This document shows, in pieces, positions 13,648-20,373 of a stretch of DNA of 33,271 nt. Each line of letters opens with the position of its first letter. Within the stretch, counting starts at the first letter, position 1. A model generated the notes under the pieces. That model was not told the origin of the DNA, ran no database searches, and was given only the letters and a program-made list of their open reading frames with translations. The stretch is from Patescibacteria group bacterium (GTDB taxonomy: Bacteria > Patescibacteriota > Patescibacteriia > UBA9934 > GWF2-40-263): assembly GCA_004298405.1 (NCBI GenBank), contig SCSL01000037.1:1-33271 (forward strand), given 5' to 3'. The position numbers and the translations under genes were made by a program.

Positions 13648-15017
13648 AGACTTTGGTTCACTTTGTTTTGTGCGTCTTTGAGAGCTCGCTCCTGATCTGC
13701 CCCTGCAATGAAGTCATCGATCAAATCCAAGAGCGCTTCTTCTGCTACGGATGCGTTTGAGCCCTTATACCAAGATTCAGCGGTAAGGGTTTGTCCTGCA
13801 AAGATGGAAAGGACTTCATCCTCCAGTTGTGAATTGATGAGACTGCGTAAAGCGGCAGGTTTGTTTGCTTCCTCCAGGTAGCTTGTGACTTGCTCTTCGC
13901 TTGCCGCAAATTGCACGAAGTCCCATGCCCAATCGCCCGCATCGGTGGACTTAGCAACAGTTTCTACCCAGTAGTTGGCATAATTAACCGTCTTGCCTCC
14001 ATCAATTTGCGGGAGAGGAGAAACAGCGAAATTCAATTTAGAATTGCCCGCACGAATCAGGTCGTAGTGGTACGAGTAGCCAAAGAAAAACGCTGTGTTA
14101 CCAGATGTGAACGCATCAAATGAGGCTGGCATATCCTCGTTCCAGGTGTAGACCGCTTTGAGGGGATTGGCGAAGTCTGTGTAAAACCGAACGGCTTCTC
14201 CTCCCAAAAATCCTGCATCTGTCTCTTGGGCAAACGCTACGCGACCTCGCGAGTCCGTCATCTGTGTGCCATTTTGCATCATGAGGATCGAGAGAAGATC
14301 AAAAGCGCGTTCGACATTTCTGCTCGTTCCAATCGCGGCTCCAGCCTGGACAATGGTATCGCTCGTGTTGATCTGCGTGAGTTGTGTGACTTGGTCTTGA
14401 AATTGGGTCCAGGTGGTTGGAGGCTCAGGGATTCCTGCGGCGTTCAAAAGGTCTTTGTTGTAAAAAAGAGCCAGTGAATCCATTCCTAAAGGTAGGCCAA
14501 AAATACGATCCTCAGCCTCTGCCTTGCTGTTTGCTTTGTAGGAGCGCAGGACATCCTCTACAACAACATCCACATAATCACTCTTGAGGGCGCGTTCAGA
14601 CATAGTCGGTTCCTCTTGAACTGTGTACACGGTTTCCTTTTTGATCGTACCGCGTGTTTCTGAGTAGGGAATCGTGAGCGAATCTGGTATGGGCTGGATC
14701 AAACTTTCGTATTTTCCAAGCCAGGTATTATGCAGGGAAAAAATGTCCGGTCCTTCTCCTTCGGCAAAGGCGCGGATAAGTTCGTCTTCGTACTCGTCAT
14801 ATCGCAGTTCACGATAGGAGAAGGAGATATTAGGATGGAGGGCTTTGTACGCACTCATGATTCCGCTCAACGTGCTGTCATCATCAAATACACGCCAGAT
14901 GGTGAGGGTCACTGGGGTGGTCGCGAGTTTTTCTGCCGTACTTGATCCACCACAACCGGCCCCCAATAGGATGATTGGGAGAAGCAGGATCGCGATAGAT
15001 CGACGAAAAGACGTCAT
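13644..15017 (-). CDS. extracellular solute-binding lipoprotein (family 1, sugar-type)
   Basis: A 457-residue ABC-type substrate-binding protein. The lipobox is LGAGC with acylated Cys-22. The mature protein starts with VTLTIWRVFDDDSTLSGIMS and continues with PDIFSLHNTWLGKY, GLPLGMDSLALFYNKDLL, AFTSGNTAFFFGYSYH and a C-terminal helical part, the standard order of family 1 (MalE-like) proteins. No ABC permease or ATPase lies nearby. It overlaps galU upstream and the Cys-rich pilin downstream, each by ATGA, so all are co-translated. Without a transporter it may act as a surface glycan-binding or capture protein, or pair with permeases elsewhere. Confidence 0.85.
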   Translation of the reverse strand: MTSFRRSIAILLLPIILLGAGCGGSSTAEKLATTPVTLTIWRVFDDDSTLSGIMSAYKALHPNISFSYRELRYDEYEDELIRAFAEGEGPDIFSLHNTWLGKYESLIQPIPDSLTIPYSETRGTIKKETVYTVQEEPTMSERALKSDYVDVVVEDVLRSYKANSKAEAEDRIFGLPLGMDSLALFYNKDLLNAAGIPEPPTTWTQFQDQVTQLTQINTSDTIVQAGAAIGTSRNVERAFDLLSILMMQNGTQMTDSRGRVAFAQETDAGFLGGEAVRFYTDFANPLKAVYTWNEDMPASFDAFTSGNTAFFFGYSYHYDLIRAGNSKLNFAVSPLPQIDGGKTVNYANYWVETVAKSTDAGDWAWDFVQFAASEEQVTSYLEEANKPAALRSLINSQLEDEVLSIFAGQTLTAESWYKGSNASVAEEALLDLIDDFIAGADQERALKDAQNKVNQSL

Positions 15018-15892
15018 AGCGTTTTACACGTTTGTTTCAAATAGCGTTTGAAGTCATTTCCTGTCTCATCATGTTTGAGACCAAGTTCGACTTGGGCCTT
15101 GAGAAATCCGAGTTTGTTTCCGCAGTCGTAGCGCGTACCTGCGAATTTACATCCGTAGAGGGCCTTTCCCTGGTTGATTCGAGTGATAAACGCGTCAGCG
15201 AGTCGGATTTCCCCATCTTTTCCTGCGGCTTGCTTGGGTAAGATATGAAAAATTTCTGGGGTCAGGATGTATCGGCCGATCACAATGAGGTCTGAAGGAG
15301 CCTCTTTTTCGGCTGGTTTTTCGACGAAGCGATCAATCTGCCAAACGGAAGGCTCCACCCGCTTTCCTCCGATCACACCGAATCGTGAGACTTCACTTTT
15401 AGGAACTTTTTGCAGAGCCATCACGGGGTCGCCATACGTTTCGTACACGTCCATAAGTTGACGCAAGGCTGGACGATGGTCGTTGTCGATGATGTCGTCA
15501 CCAAACAGCACGGCAACAGGTTCATGTTTATCAATGAAGGGGAGAGCCGCGAGTACGGCGTGGCCATCTCCAAGCGGTTTGGTCTGGCGCACAAAGGCGA
15601 AGTGGGCGAGCCTTGCGATTTTTTTCACGACATCAAGTTCGCGATTTTTCTTTTTCTGCTCAAGTCGGTACTCAAGCTCGAAGTTGCGATCAAAGTGATC
15701 CTCGATGGCGCGCTTTCCGATGGCAGTGACGAAGATAATTTCTTCGATCCCGCTTGCAACCGCCTCCTCGACGATGTACTGGATGACGGGTTTGTCGACA
15801 ACGGCGAGCATTTCTTTTGGTTGGGCTTTGGCCGCGGGAAGAAATCGAGTCCCCATGCCAGCGACGGGGATAATGGCTTTGCGAATTTTCAT
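15014..15892 (-). CDS. galU: UTP-glucose-1-phosphate uridylyltransferase
   Basis: Makes UDP-glucose from UTP and glucose-1-phosphate for surface glycans. It has 292 residues, the usual bacterial GalU length. It shows the nucleotide-binding GMGTRFLPAAKAQPKEM (12-28), the VDKPVIQYIVEEA segment, the sugar/metal site FGDDIID, EKPAEKEAPSDL, GRYILTPEIF, and a C-terminal part with GTRYDCGNKLGFLKA. It is first gene of a coupled operon (galU, binding lipoprotein, Cys-rich pilin, pilin 4). A possible -10 TACAAT lies at 15933-15928 with no good -35. Glycan-building genes wzy/wzx lie 1.5-4 kb upstream on the same strand. Confidence 0.95.
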   Translation of the reverse strand: MKIRKAIIPVAGMGTRFLPAAKAQPKEMLAVVDKPVIQYIVEEAVASGIEEIIFVTAIGKRAIEDHFDRNFELEYRLEQKKKNRELDVVKKIARLAHFAFVRQTKPLGDGHAVLAALPFIDKHEPVAVLFGDDIIDNDHRPALRQLMDVYETYGDPVMALQKVPKSEVSRFGVIGGKRVEPSVWQIDRFVEKPAEKEAPSDLIVIGRYILTPEIFHILPKQAAGKDGEIRLADAFITRINQGKALYGCKFAGTRYDCGNKLGFLKAQVELGLKHDETGNDFKRYLKQTCKTL

Positions 15893-15950
15893 AGTTCGAT
15901 AGACTCACTACTTCAGTACGTGACCCATTGTAGCGCAAAAACAGGAAGAA

Positions 15951-15974
15951 AAAAACGCTCCGGTGTGGAGCGTT
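15951..15974 (-). terminator. rho-independent terminator after the small membrane protein
   Basis: On the minus strand ACGCTC pairs with GAGCGT (plus a flanking A-T) around GGTGTG, followed by a T run. It ends the MgtE-like/27-residue-protein unit and lies 59 bases before the galU start. Confidence 0.75.
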
Positions 15975-16057
15975 CAATCACGAGACAAGAAGTAGGTCAC
16001 GATCAGGATCATGAGCAGGATTCCTCCCACAAGGATCCACGTGCGAGGATCAAGCAT
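15974..16057 (-). CDS. 27-residue single-helix membrane protein
   Basis: ATG 16057 lies 3 bases after the stop of the MgtE-like gene, in the context TCTATG. It encodes MLDPRTWILVGGILLMILIV and then TYFLSRD before TGA. There is one transmembrane helix with a basic/acidic end. The stop codon's last base touches the terminator stem, so gene and terminator are tightly packed. It may be a partner of the MgtE-like protein. The evidence is position, start context and a clean hydrophobic helix; no homology is known to me. Confidence 0.55.
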   Translation of the reverse strand: MLDPRTWILVGGILLMILIVTYFLSRD

Positions 16058-16060
16058 AGA

Positions 16061-16624
16061 TCAGGAGAGAAAGAAGAAGCTCGAGACAATTCCGTAGATA
16101 GCAATGCTTACCGCATCTTGGATGACGGTCGTGATGGGACCTGCTCCTACCGCAGGATCTGTTTTGAGATCAGAGAGGAATTTCGTCGTGCACAAAGCGA
16201 TGATGGGCGCCAGGAGGATCGCAAAGAACGTGGAAACACCGACACTCCATGTCAGTCGAGAATCATCGAACCACCATGAGATGACTCCTGCGGAAGTAAG
16301 ACCAAAAAGTGCTCCGGCGATAATTCCAACGGCGCCTTCCTTTATCAAGTAGCGGTGAAAGGAAGCTTTCCCAGATTTGAGGTCGCGTGAATAGATGGTT
16401 TCTGTTTGGGTACCGATGGCGTCTGCCAAGTAAACAATGAACGGAATAAAAAAAGCGACATGGACATTCGCCGTAAGAACTTCTTCAAATCGTGACGTGA
16501 GAAACGAGATTCCGATTCCCAGAAAAAGACCAATGACCAGAGTTGGAAGTCGTAATCGAAGCAAGAGCGAGACAGACTCTGTATCATCGTCGGCGTACAG
16601 GGTTTTGGGTTTGTGGTTGAACAT
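16061..16624 (-). CDS. MgtE transmembrane-domain-like protein
   Basis: A 187-residue membrane protein read from ATG 16624 (a longer frame reaches 16648). It corresponds to the membrane part of the Mg2+ channel/transporter MgtE (PF01769), without the cytoplasmic N and CBS domains. Visible are HVAFFIPFIVYLADAIGTQTET, matching the family's polar GxQ-containing helix, and LKTDPAVGAGPITTVIQDAVSIAIYGIVSSFF, matching the DPAVASGP-type motif near the metal site. MgtE works as a dimer, so a domain of this size could form a half-channel alone. Divalent cation transport is inferred from the motifs. It forms a two-gene unit with the 27-residue protein. Confidence 0.75.
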   Translation of the reverse strand: MFNHKPKTLYADDDTESVSLLLRLRLPTLVIGLFLGIGISFLTSRFEEVLTANVHVAFFIPFIVYLADAIGTQTETIYSRDLKSGKASFHRYLIKEGAVGIIAGALFGLTSAGVISWWFDDSRLTWSVGVSTFFAILLAPIIALCTTKFLSDLKTDPAVGAGPITTVIQDAVSIAIYGIVSSFFFLS

Positions 16625-16627
16625 AGA

Positions 16628-16656
16628 TTGAAGGATCACTCTTCTCATGATACATT
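16628..16656 (+). promoter_or_regulatory. promoter of tRNA-Ser
   Basis: TTGAAG (16628-16633), 17 bp, TACATT (16651-16656), about 17 bases before the mature tRNA 5' end. It starts 3 bases from the start codon of the divergent MgtE-like gene. Confidence 0.6.
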
Positions 16657-16672
16657 CTGCGCGGCAATCTTA

Positions 16673-16819
<147 letters not shown>

Positions 16820-16847
16820 AAGACGTATCCTCTTATTAGACAACTGT

Positions 16848-17462
16848 TCATGATCTTTGATAAATGATCGACCTCGCCATTTCGATAAGCTCGCCGTCCG
16901 TTGGATGGTCGCCGTCGGCGGCGATGAGTAGGAGATGGTTTTCCAGTTGCGCGATGAGGTGGCGTGAGATTTCACAGCGGTTTGGGAGATCGTCCTCGTA
17001 GTCGATGCATCGTGTGCGGGTATCGACCGTTTGAATCCAGACAGATGTTTCTGGATCGAGCTTCACTTCTTGGGTTGGGTAGATGTGGGTGGCGAGGTAC
17101 TGGGTCGAGTTCATCCCGGGGAAGTAATCGATCTCTACAAATCGCCAACCATCTTTTACAAAGACTGCCACGACAGACCCTTCTGGAATCTCATTGTGCG
17201 CGGATGTATAGATTCCTGCGGCAAAAAGTTCTGCGCCGAATGTTTCTAGTGGAAGATCGACAACAGCATCAAGTGTTTCAAGATCGTCTAAGACTACGAG
17301 AGCCTGGGTTATTGGCAAGAGCGACCGCTGTGAGTCATCGATCCAGTTTAAAAAACGCATGAACACAAATACGACGAGGATCGCCACAGCGAGCCATGTG
17401 AGGTATTTGAGGTTTACAGGTTTAGCTTCGCGATGTCTTCGAAGTAGACGCAGGCCGAGCAT
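16848..17462 (-). CDS. membrane-anchored protein of unknown function
   Basis: A 204-residue protein from ATG 17462 (other in-frame ATGs at 17528 and 17360). It has a basic N-terminus (RLLRRHREAK), one transmembrane helix (YLTWLAVAILVVFVFMRFL), then a ~160-residue extracytoplasmic domain with mixed α/β character. That domain includes GSVVAVFVKDGWRFVEIDYFP, a Cys pair (RCIDYEDDLPNRC) and HPTDGELIEMARSIIY at the end. No family is recognised. It overlaps the O-antigen-ligase gene by about 41 bases, so it is probably translated from the same message and may take part in surface glycan handling. Confidence 0.6.
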   Translation of the reverse strand: MLGLRLLRRHREAKPVNLKYLTWLAVAILVVFVFMRFLNWIDDSQRSLLPITQALVVLDDLETLDAVVDLPLETFGAELFAAGIYTSAHNEIPEGSVVAVFVKDGWRFVEIDYFPGMNSTQYLATHIYPTQEVKLDPETSVWIQTVDTRTRCIDYEDDLPNRCEISRHLIAQLENHLLLIAADGDHPTDGELIEMARSIIYQRS

Positions 17463-18831
17463 AAGCAAAGATGATAGCGAGAAGAATCCACGTAAGGATT
17501 GCGAGATCGTTTTTGAAATAAGGGACATCGACTAGACCGTGGATGGTCATCTGGAGGAGGGCGAGAAAAGCAATGGTTGATGAGAAGGTAGCCCCAGGCT
17601 TTCCTGCCCCCCGAAGCTTTAGCGAAGGGGGGAGCTTGGGCGCGACTCGCCGAACGATAATCAACGCAAGAAGTACAAACGCGATGACCCCGAGCAGTCC
17701 CAGCTCGACCCAGATGTTCAGGATGATGTTGTGTGGGTACTGAAAGATCTCAAAGTGAGTTGCCTTGTGATATGGCTCCATGACGATGGGATAGCCAGAA
17801 AGGCCTGCTCCCAAGAACCAGTGATCACGCAATAAGTCGACGGTTTCACTCCACTGGGATAGACGGACTTCACCGGAATAGTCTTGAAGGGTGAGTTTGG
17901 AGAGGAGGGGAGGGGTTAGGAGGGTTAGAAGGGTTAGGAGGACTAGAAGGATAAGACTGATGGATCTCGTCCGACGGTGTACAAGACTGGCAACAAGGAG
18001 AGTTGCGATGATCGATACGATGGCGGCTTCGGACTGGGCAAGGATGATGGAGATGGAGGAGAGACCAGCGACTGCTATCCAGAAGAAATTCAAAGGGGCT
18101 TTAGCCCAGTCCGAAACGCCGCTAAAGCGGCTGAGAAGAGAGAAGAGGTGCTTCTCAGGGGCTTCAGCCCCGTCAGTGACGCCACTAAAGTGGCTAAGAA
18201 GAGTCGTGATGCCGATTATCACGATCGGTCCCAGGAAAAGTCCAAGGGCATTAGGATAATCGAAAACGCTTGTGACACGACGTTCGATATCCCAGGGGAT
18301 GGGAAGACCCATGCCAGTAAGCCATTGAAGGATGGCGACAAGGGAGAGGATCAGGGCACTAACCCCAAGAGCAACGAATAACTGTTCGGCGAGGGTCCCC
18401 CCCCTGCCCGAGGGTCGTTCGACTCTGAGCTCACGGTCGAAGAGGGGGTTAGGGGGGGTGGGAGCATGCTTAAGCTCGTATCGTACGACGAAGAACAACA
18501 GAATTGGTTCAAGGAAGTAGGCTTTCCAGACACCTAACGCGGCGGTCATGTCGGGAGCGACGAAGACTGAGATAGTTGCGACGAGAAAGACGAACACGAT
18601 TGTTGCGGCAACCCACTCCTTGGGAATGGGTGGAACCGGAGAACGTCGTACCATCCATACAATCAGAAACGTCACGACGAGAAGTTCGAGCAATGTCGTA
18701 GGGATTCCAAAGATTTCTGTTCGCAGGAGATAGCTCGGCAATACTGCCACAAGCACAAACAGCCCCTTATGCAGGTCACTCCATGTAAGAACAGCGAACG
18801 CGGCAGTGAGAATGAGGAGGATTGGAAGCAT
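17422..18831 (-). CDS. O-antigen ligase/polymerase family protein (Wzy/WaaL-like) with in-frame repeat insertions
   Basis: A 469-residue polytopic protein that should polymerise or transfer lipid-linked glycans at the outer face of the membrane. The C-terminal half has the Wzy_C signature order: DHWFLGAGLSGYPIV, a periplasmic loop, YPHNIILNIWVELGLLGVIAFVLL, then HGLVDVPYFKND. The loops are unusual. Residues ~213-246 are encoded by two REP-like pairs (18094-18195) and give a repeated LLSxFSGV motif. Residues ~121-147 come from a C/G-rich palindromic segment (18391-18470). Residues ~401-409 (PPSLKLRG) come from a C6/G6 palindrome (17607-17632). All keep frame. A LLTLLTLLTPPLL segment comes from a 9-mer repeat near 17925-17955. 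It starts at 18831 (ACTATG), and only REP-like pair 7 separates it from the flippase. Confidence 0.85.
   Translation of the reverse strand: MLPILLILTAAFAVLTWSDLHKGLFVLVAVLPSYLLRTEIFGIPTTLLELLVVTFLIVWMVRRSPVPPIPKEWVAATIVFVFLVATISVFVAPDMTAALGVWKAYFLEPILLFFVVRYELKHAPTPPNPLFDRELRVERPSGRGGTLAEQLFVALGVSALILSLVAILQWLTGMGLPIPWDIERRVTSVFDYPNALGLFLGPIVIIGITTLLSHFSGVTDGAEAPEKHLFSLLSRFSGVSDWAKAPLNFFWIAVAGLSSISIILAQSEAAIVSIIATLLVASLVHRRTRSISLILLVLLTLLTLLTPPLLSKLTLQDYSGEVRLSQWSETVDLLRDHWFLGAGLSGYPIVMEPYHKATHFEIFQYPHNIILNIWVELGLLGVIAFVLLALIIVRRVAPKLPPSLKLRGAGKPGATFSSTIAFLALLQMTIHGLVDVPYFKNDLAILTWILLAIIFAYARPASTSKTSRS
17607..17632. repeat. C6/G6 palindrome inside the ligase gene
   Basis: CCCCCC, GAAGCTTTAGCGAA, GGGGGG. 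On the coding strand it encodes PPSLKLRG in a loop between hydrophobic helices. The family is different from the GACG-headed repeats, though the centre shares CTTTAG. Confidence 0.7.
18094..18132. repeat. REP-like inverted pair 5 (inside coding sequence)
   Basis: AGGGGCTTTAGCCCAGTC, CGAA, ACGCCGCTAAAGCGGCT with heads inside. One palindrome has a C-to-A mismatch in the outer pair. It is translated within the ligase gene. Confidence 0.85.
18157..18195. repeat. REP-like inverted pair 6 (inside coding sequence)
   Basis: AGGGGCTTCAGCCCCGTC, AGT, GACGCCACTAAAGTGGCT with heads inside, 24 bases from pair 5. Pairs 5 and 6 together span 102 bases (34 codons), so the reading frame is preserved. Confidence 0.9.
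18391..18470. repeat. C/G-rich palindromic segment inside the ligase gene
   Basis: A C-run (18398-18404), then TTCGACTCTGAGCTCACGGTCGAA near 18418-18441 read as two arms (TTCGAC/GTCGAA), then G-runs to 18461. It encodes a hydrophilic PTPPNPLFDRELRVERPSGR stretch between membrane helices. Boundaries are approximate. Confidence 0.55.
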
Positions 18832-18836
18832 AGTTT

Positions 18837-18896
18837 GACGCCACTAAAGTGGCTTTGAATTTCTTATATGAAATTCATAGGGGCTTTAGCCCCGTC
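18837..18896. repeat. REP-like inverted pair 7 (heads outside) with central hairpin
   Basis: GACGCCACTAAAGTGGCT, a GAATTTC/GAAATTC hairpin, then AGGGGCTTTAGCCCCGTC. It fills the whole gap between flippase and ligase, and its distal copy encodes the flippase's last residues and TAA stop (18886-18888). Confidence 0.9.
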
Positions 18897-20304
18897 CGGG
18901 AAGAAGCACTTGTAGGTCTTTCATCGTGACTGCCTTAAGGGCGAACAATACGACCGTGTAGACACCACCACCAACAAGCAAATCAACGAGAACGTGAGCG
19001 TCGAGCTTTACCAGTACAAGGTACATGATCGTCGAGGCGATGAGAGCTTTGAATAGCACTGTAAGGTTGGGGAGAGCGTGAGATGTTTTGAAGACAACGA
19101 AAAATGTCAGCAGAGCGATGAGGGCTTCCGAAAGAAGAGTCACGCCTACGGCTCCCCACATTCCGTACGGCGGAATGTAGAGGAGATATCCAACAATCGC
19201 GACGATAGCGACGGACACATACCCCCATGTCATGACACGCTGTTTGTTGAGTGCAACCACAAGATGACCATAAAGAGTTCCGAGGAATACCCAGATCAAG
19301 GCAACGATGAGCCAGGTCAGAATCGGACCTGAAGCTGTAAAATCCGGACCGGCAATGAGAGCCATGAGTTCAGATGAAACAAGTTGTGCGCCCACGACGA
19401 CTGGGAGAACAACCAGAACAAAGAGATCAAAGATTCGTGCAACGCGAATCCGGAATTCTTGTACCTGCCCTGAACTCCACATGGCCACCAACGACGGGAG
19501 GACAATCCCCATCAGCATCGTTGGTAGAACCGTCATGACATCCAAGATGCGATACGCGGCGCCGTACAACCCTACTTCCGTCTGGTCACGGAAATACGCT
19601 AGGAACAAAATGTCACCTTTGAGGTACAGCAGGTTAAAGATAATAGACACCGCGATCGGCCAAGAATGGGTAAGGATCAACGTCCACTGCGACCACTCAA
19701 ACAAGGGTCGAATTTTTACGAACGGACTGGCCAGTTGCACCATCAGGATGAGCCACACCGCATTGGCGATCACCATCGCAAACACCATTTCCACCACGCC
19801 TGGTGAGGTGAAAGCGAACAAGGCGACAAGACCCAAGAGCACGGCGCGATTTACCAGCTCAGCCAACGCCGCACGCCACATGGCTTCGTGGCGCTGAAAG
19901 ACACCGACTAACATCGACGCGCCTCCCATAAGGAAGTACGCAAGCGCGCCGACCAAGACAGCCGAGCGGATTATTGCGGACCAAGGAAATACCAGAACAA
20001 GCAGGGGAGCCAGTGAGAACAGGATAAATCCCGTGACGAGTCGGAGTCCGAAAAAATTTCCCACAATGCGTGCTTCGTCGATGCCGGGTTTAGAGATCAT
20101 CACGATGAGCGTCAGGGTGAGGCCAAAATCAACAACCACGCCAAACAGTTGAAGATAGGTGGTGGCCGTCGTGAATTCCCCGAAAGCGGAAATTCCAAGG
20201 GCTCGTGTCAAAATGGCAACAGAGACAAGCCCAATCAAGATCGAGACGATTTTTCCCAGAAGTTGCACGGAAAAATTAGAAGCAATAGAGCGCGCCGTGG
20301 TCAT
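18886..20304 (-). CDS. polysaccharide flippase (Wzx, MOP superfamily)
   Basis: A 472-residue integral membrane protein of the polysaccharide biosynthesis/MATE-type exporter family that moves undecaprenyl-linked glycans across the membrane. It has about 12-14 hydrophobic helices. The N-terminus ASNFSVQLLGKIVSILIGLVSVAILTRALG, followed by ISAFGEFTTATTYLQLFGVVVDFGLT, is typical of Wzx (start of helix 1 and helix 2). A central YLKGDILFLAYFRDQTEVGLYGAAYRI segment is also family-typical. The C-terminal PGRG and its stop codon come from REP-like pair 7. It is first gene of a wzx-wzy-unknown unit. Start context ATTATG; no Shine-Dalgarno. Confidence 0.9.
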   Translation of the reverse strand: MTTARSIASNFSVQLLGKIVSILIGLVSVAILTRALGISAFGEFTTATTYLQLFGVVVDFGLTLTLIVMISKPGIDEARIVGNFFGLRLVTGFILFSLAPLLVLVFPWSAIIRSAVLVGALAYFLMGGASMLVGVFQRHEAMWRAALAELVNRAVLLGLVALFAFTSPGVVEMVFAMVIANAVWLILMVQLASPFVKIRPLFEWSQWTLILTHSWPIAVSIIFNLLYLKGDILFLAYFRDQTEVGLYGAAYRILDVMTVLPTMLMGIVLPSLVAMWSSGQVQEFRIRVARIFDLFVLVVLPVVVGAQLVSSELMALIAGPDFTASGPILTWLIVALIWVFLGTLYGHLVVALNKQRVMTWGYVSVAIVAIVGYLLYIPPYGMWGAVGVTLLSEALIALLTFFVVFKTSHALPNLTVLFKALIASTIMYLVLVKLDAHVLVDLLVGGGVYTVVLFALKAVTMKDLQVLLPGRG

Positions 20305-20331
20305 AATAGAGAAAGTGTATCACAAATCCCG

Positions 20332-20360
20332 TTGACGAGACCCTAAAAAAATGATAATCT
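20332..20360 (+). promoter_or_regulatory. promoter of the SpoIID-like gene
   Basis: TTGACG (20332-20337), 17 bp, TAATCT (20355-20360), start near 20367, only about 7 bases before ATG 20374. The message would be almost leaderless. It is divergent from the flippase start at 20304. Confidence 0.6.
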
Positions 20361-20373
20361 GTAAGCAGAAAGT

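Noticed and set aside
15410..16279. 289-codon plus-strand frame as a gene
   Set aside because: Antisense to galU and the MgtE-like gene, has no ribosome-binding site and spans a terminator; composition is not protein-like.
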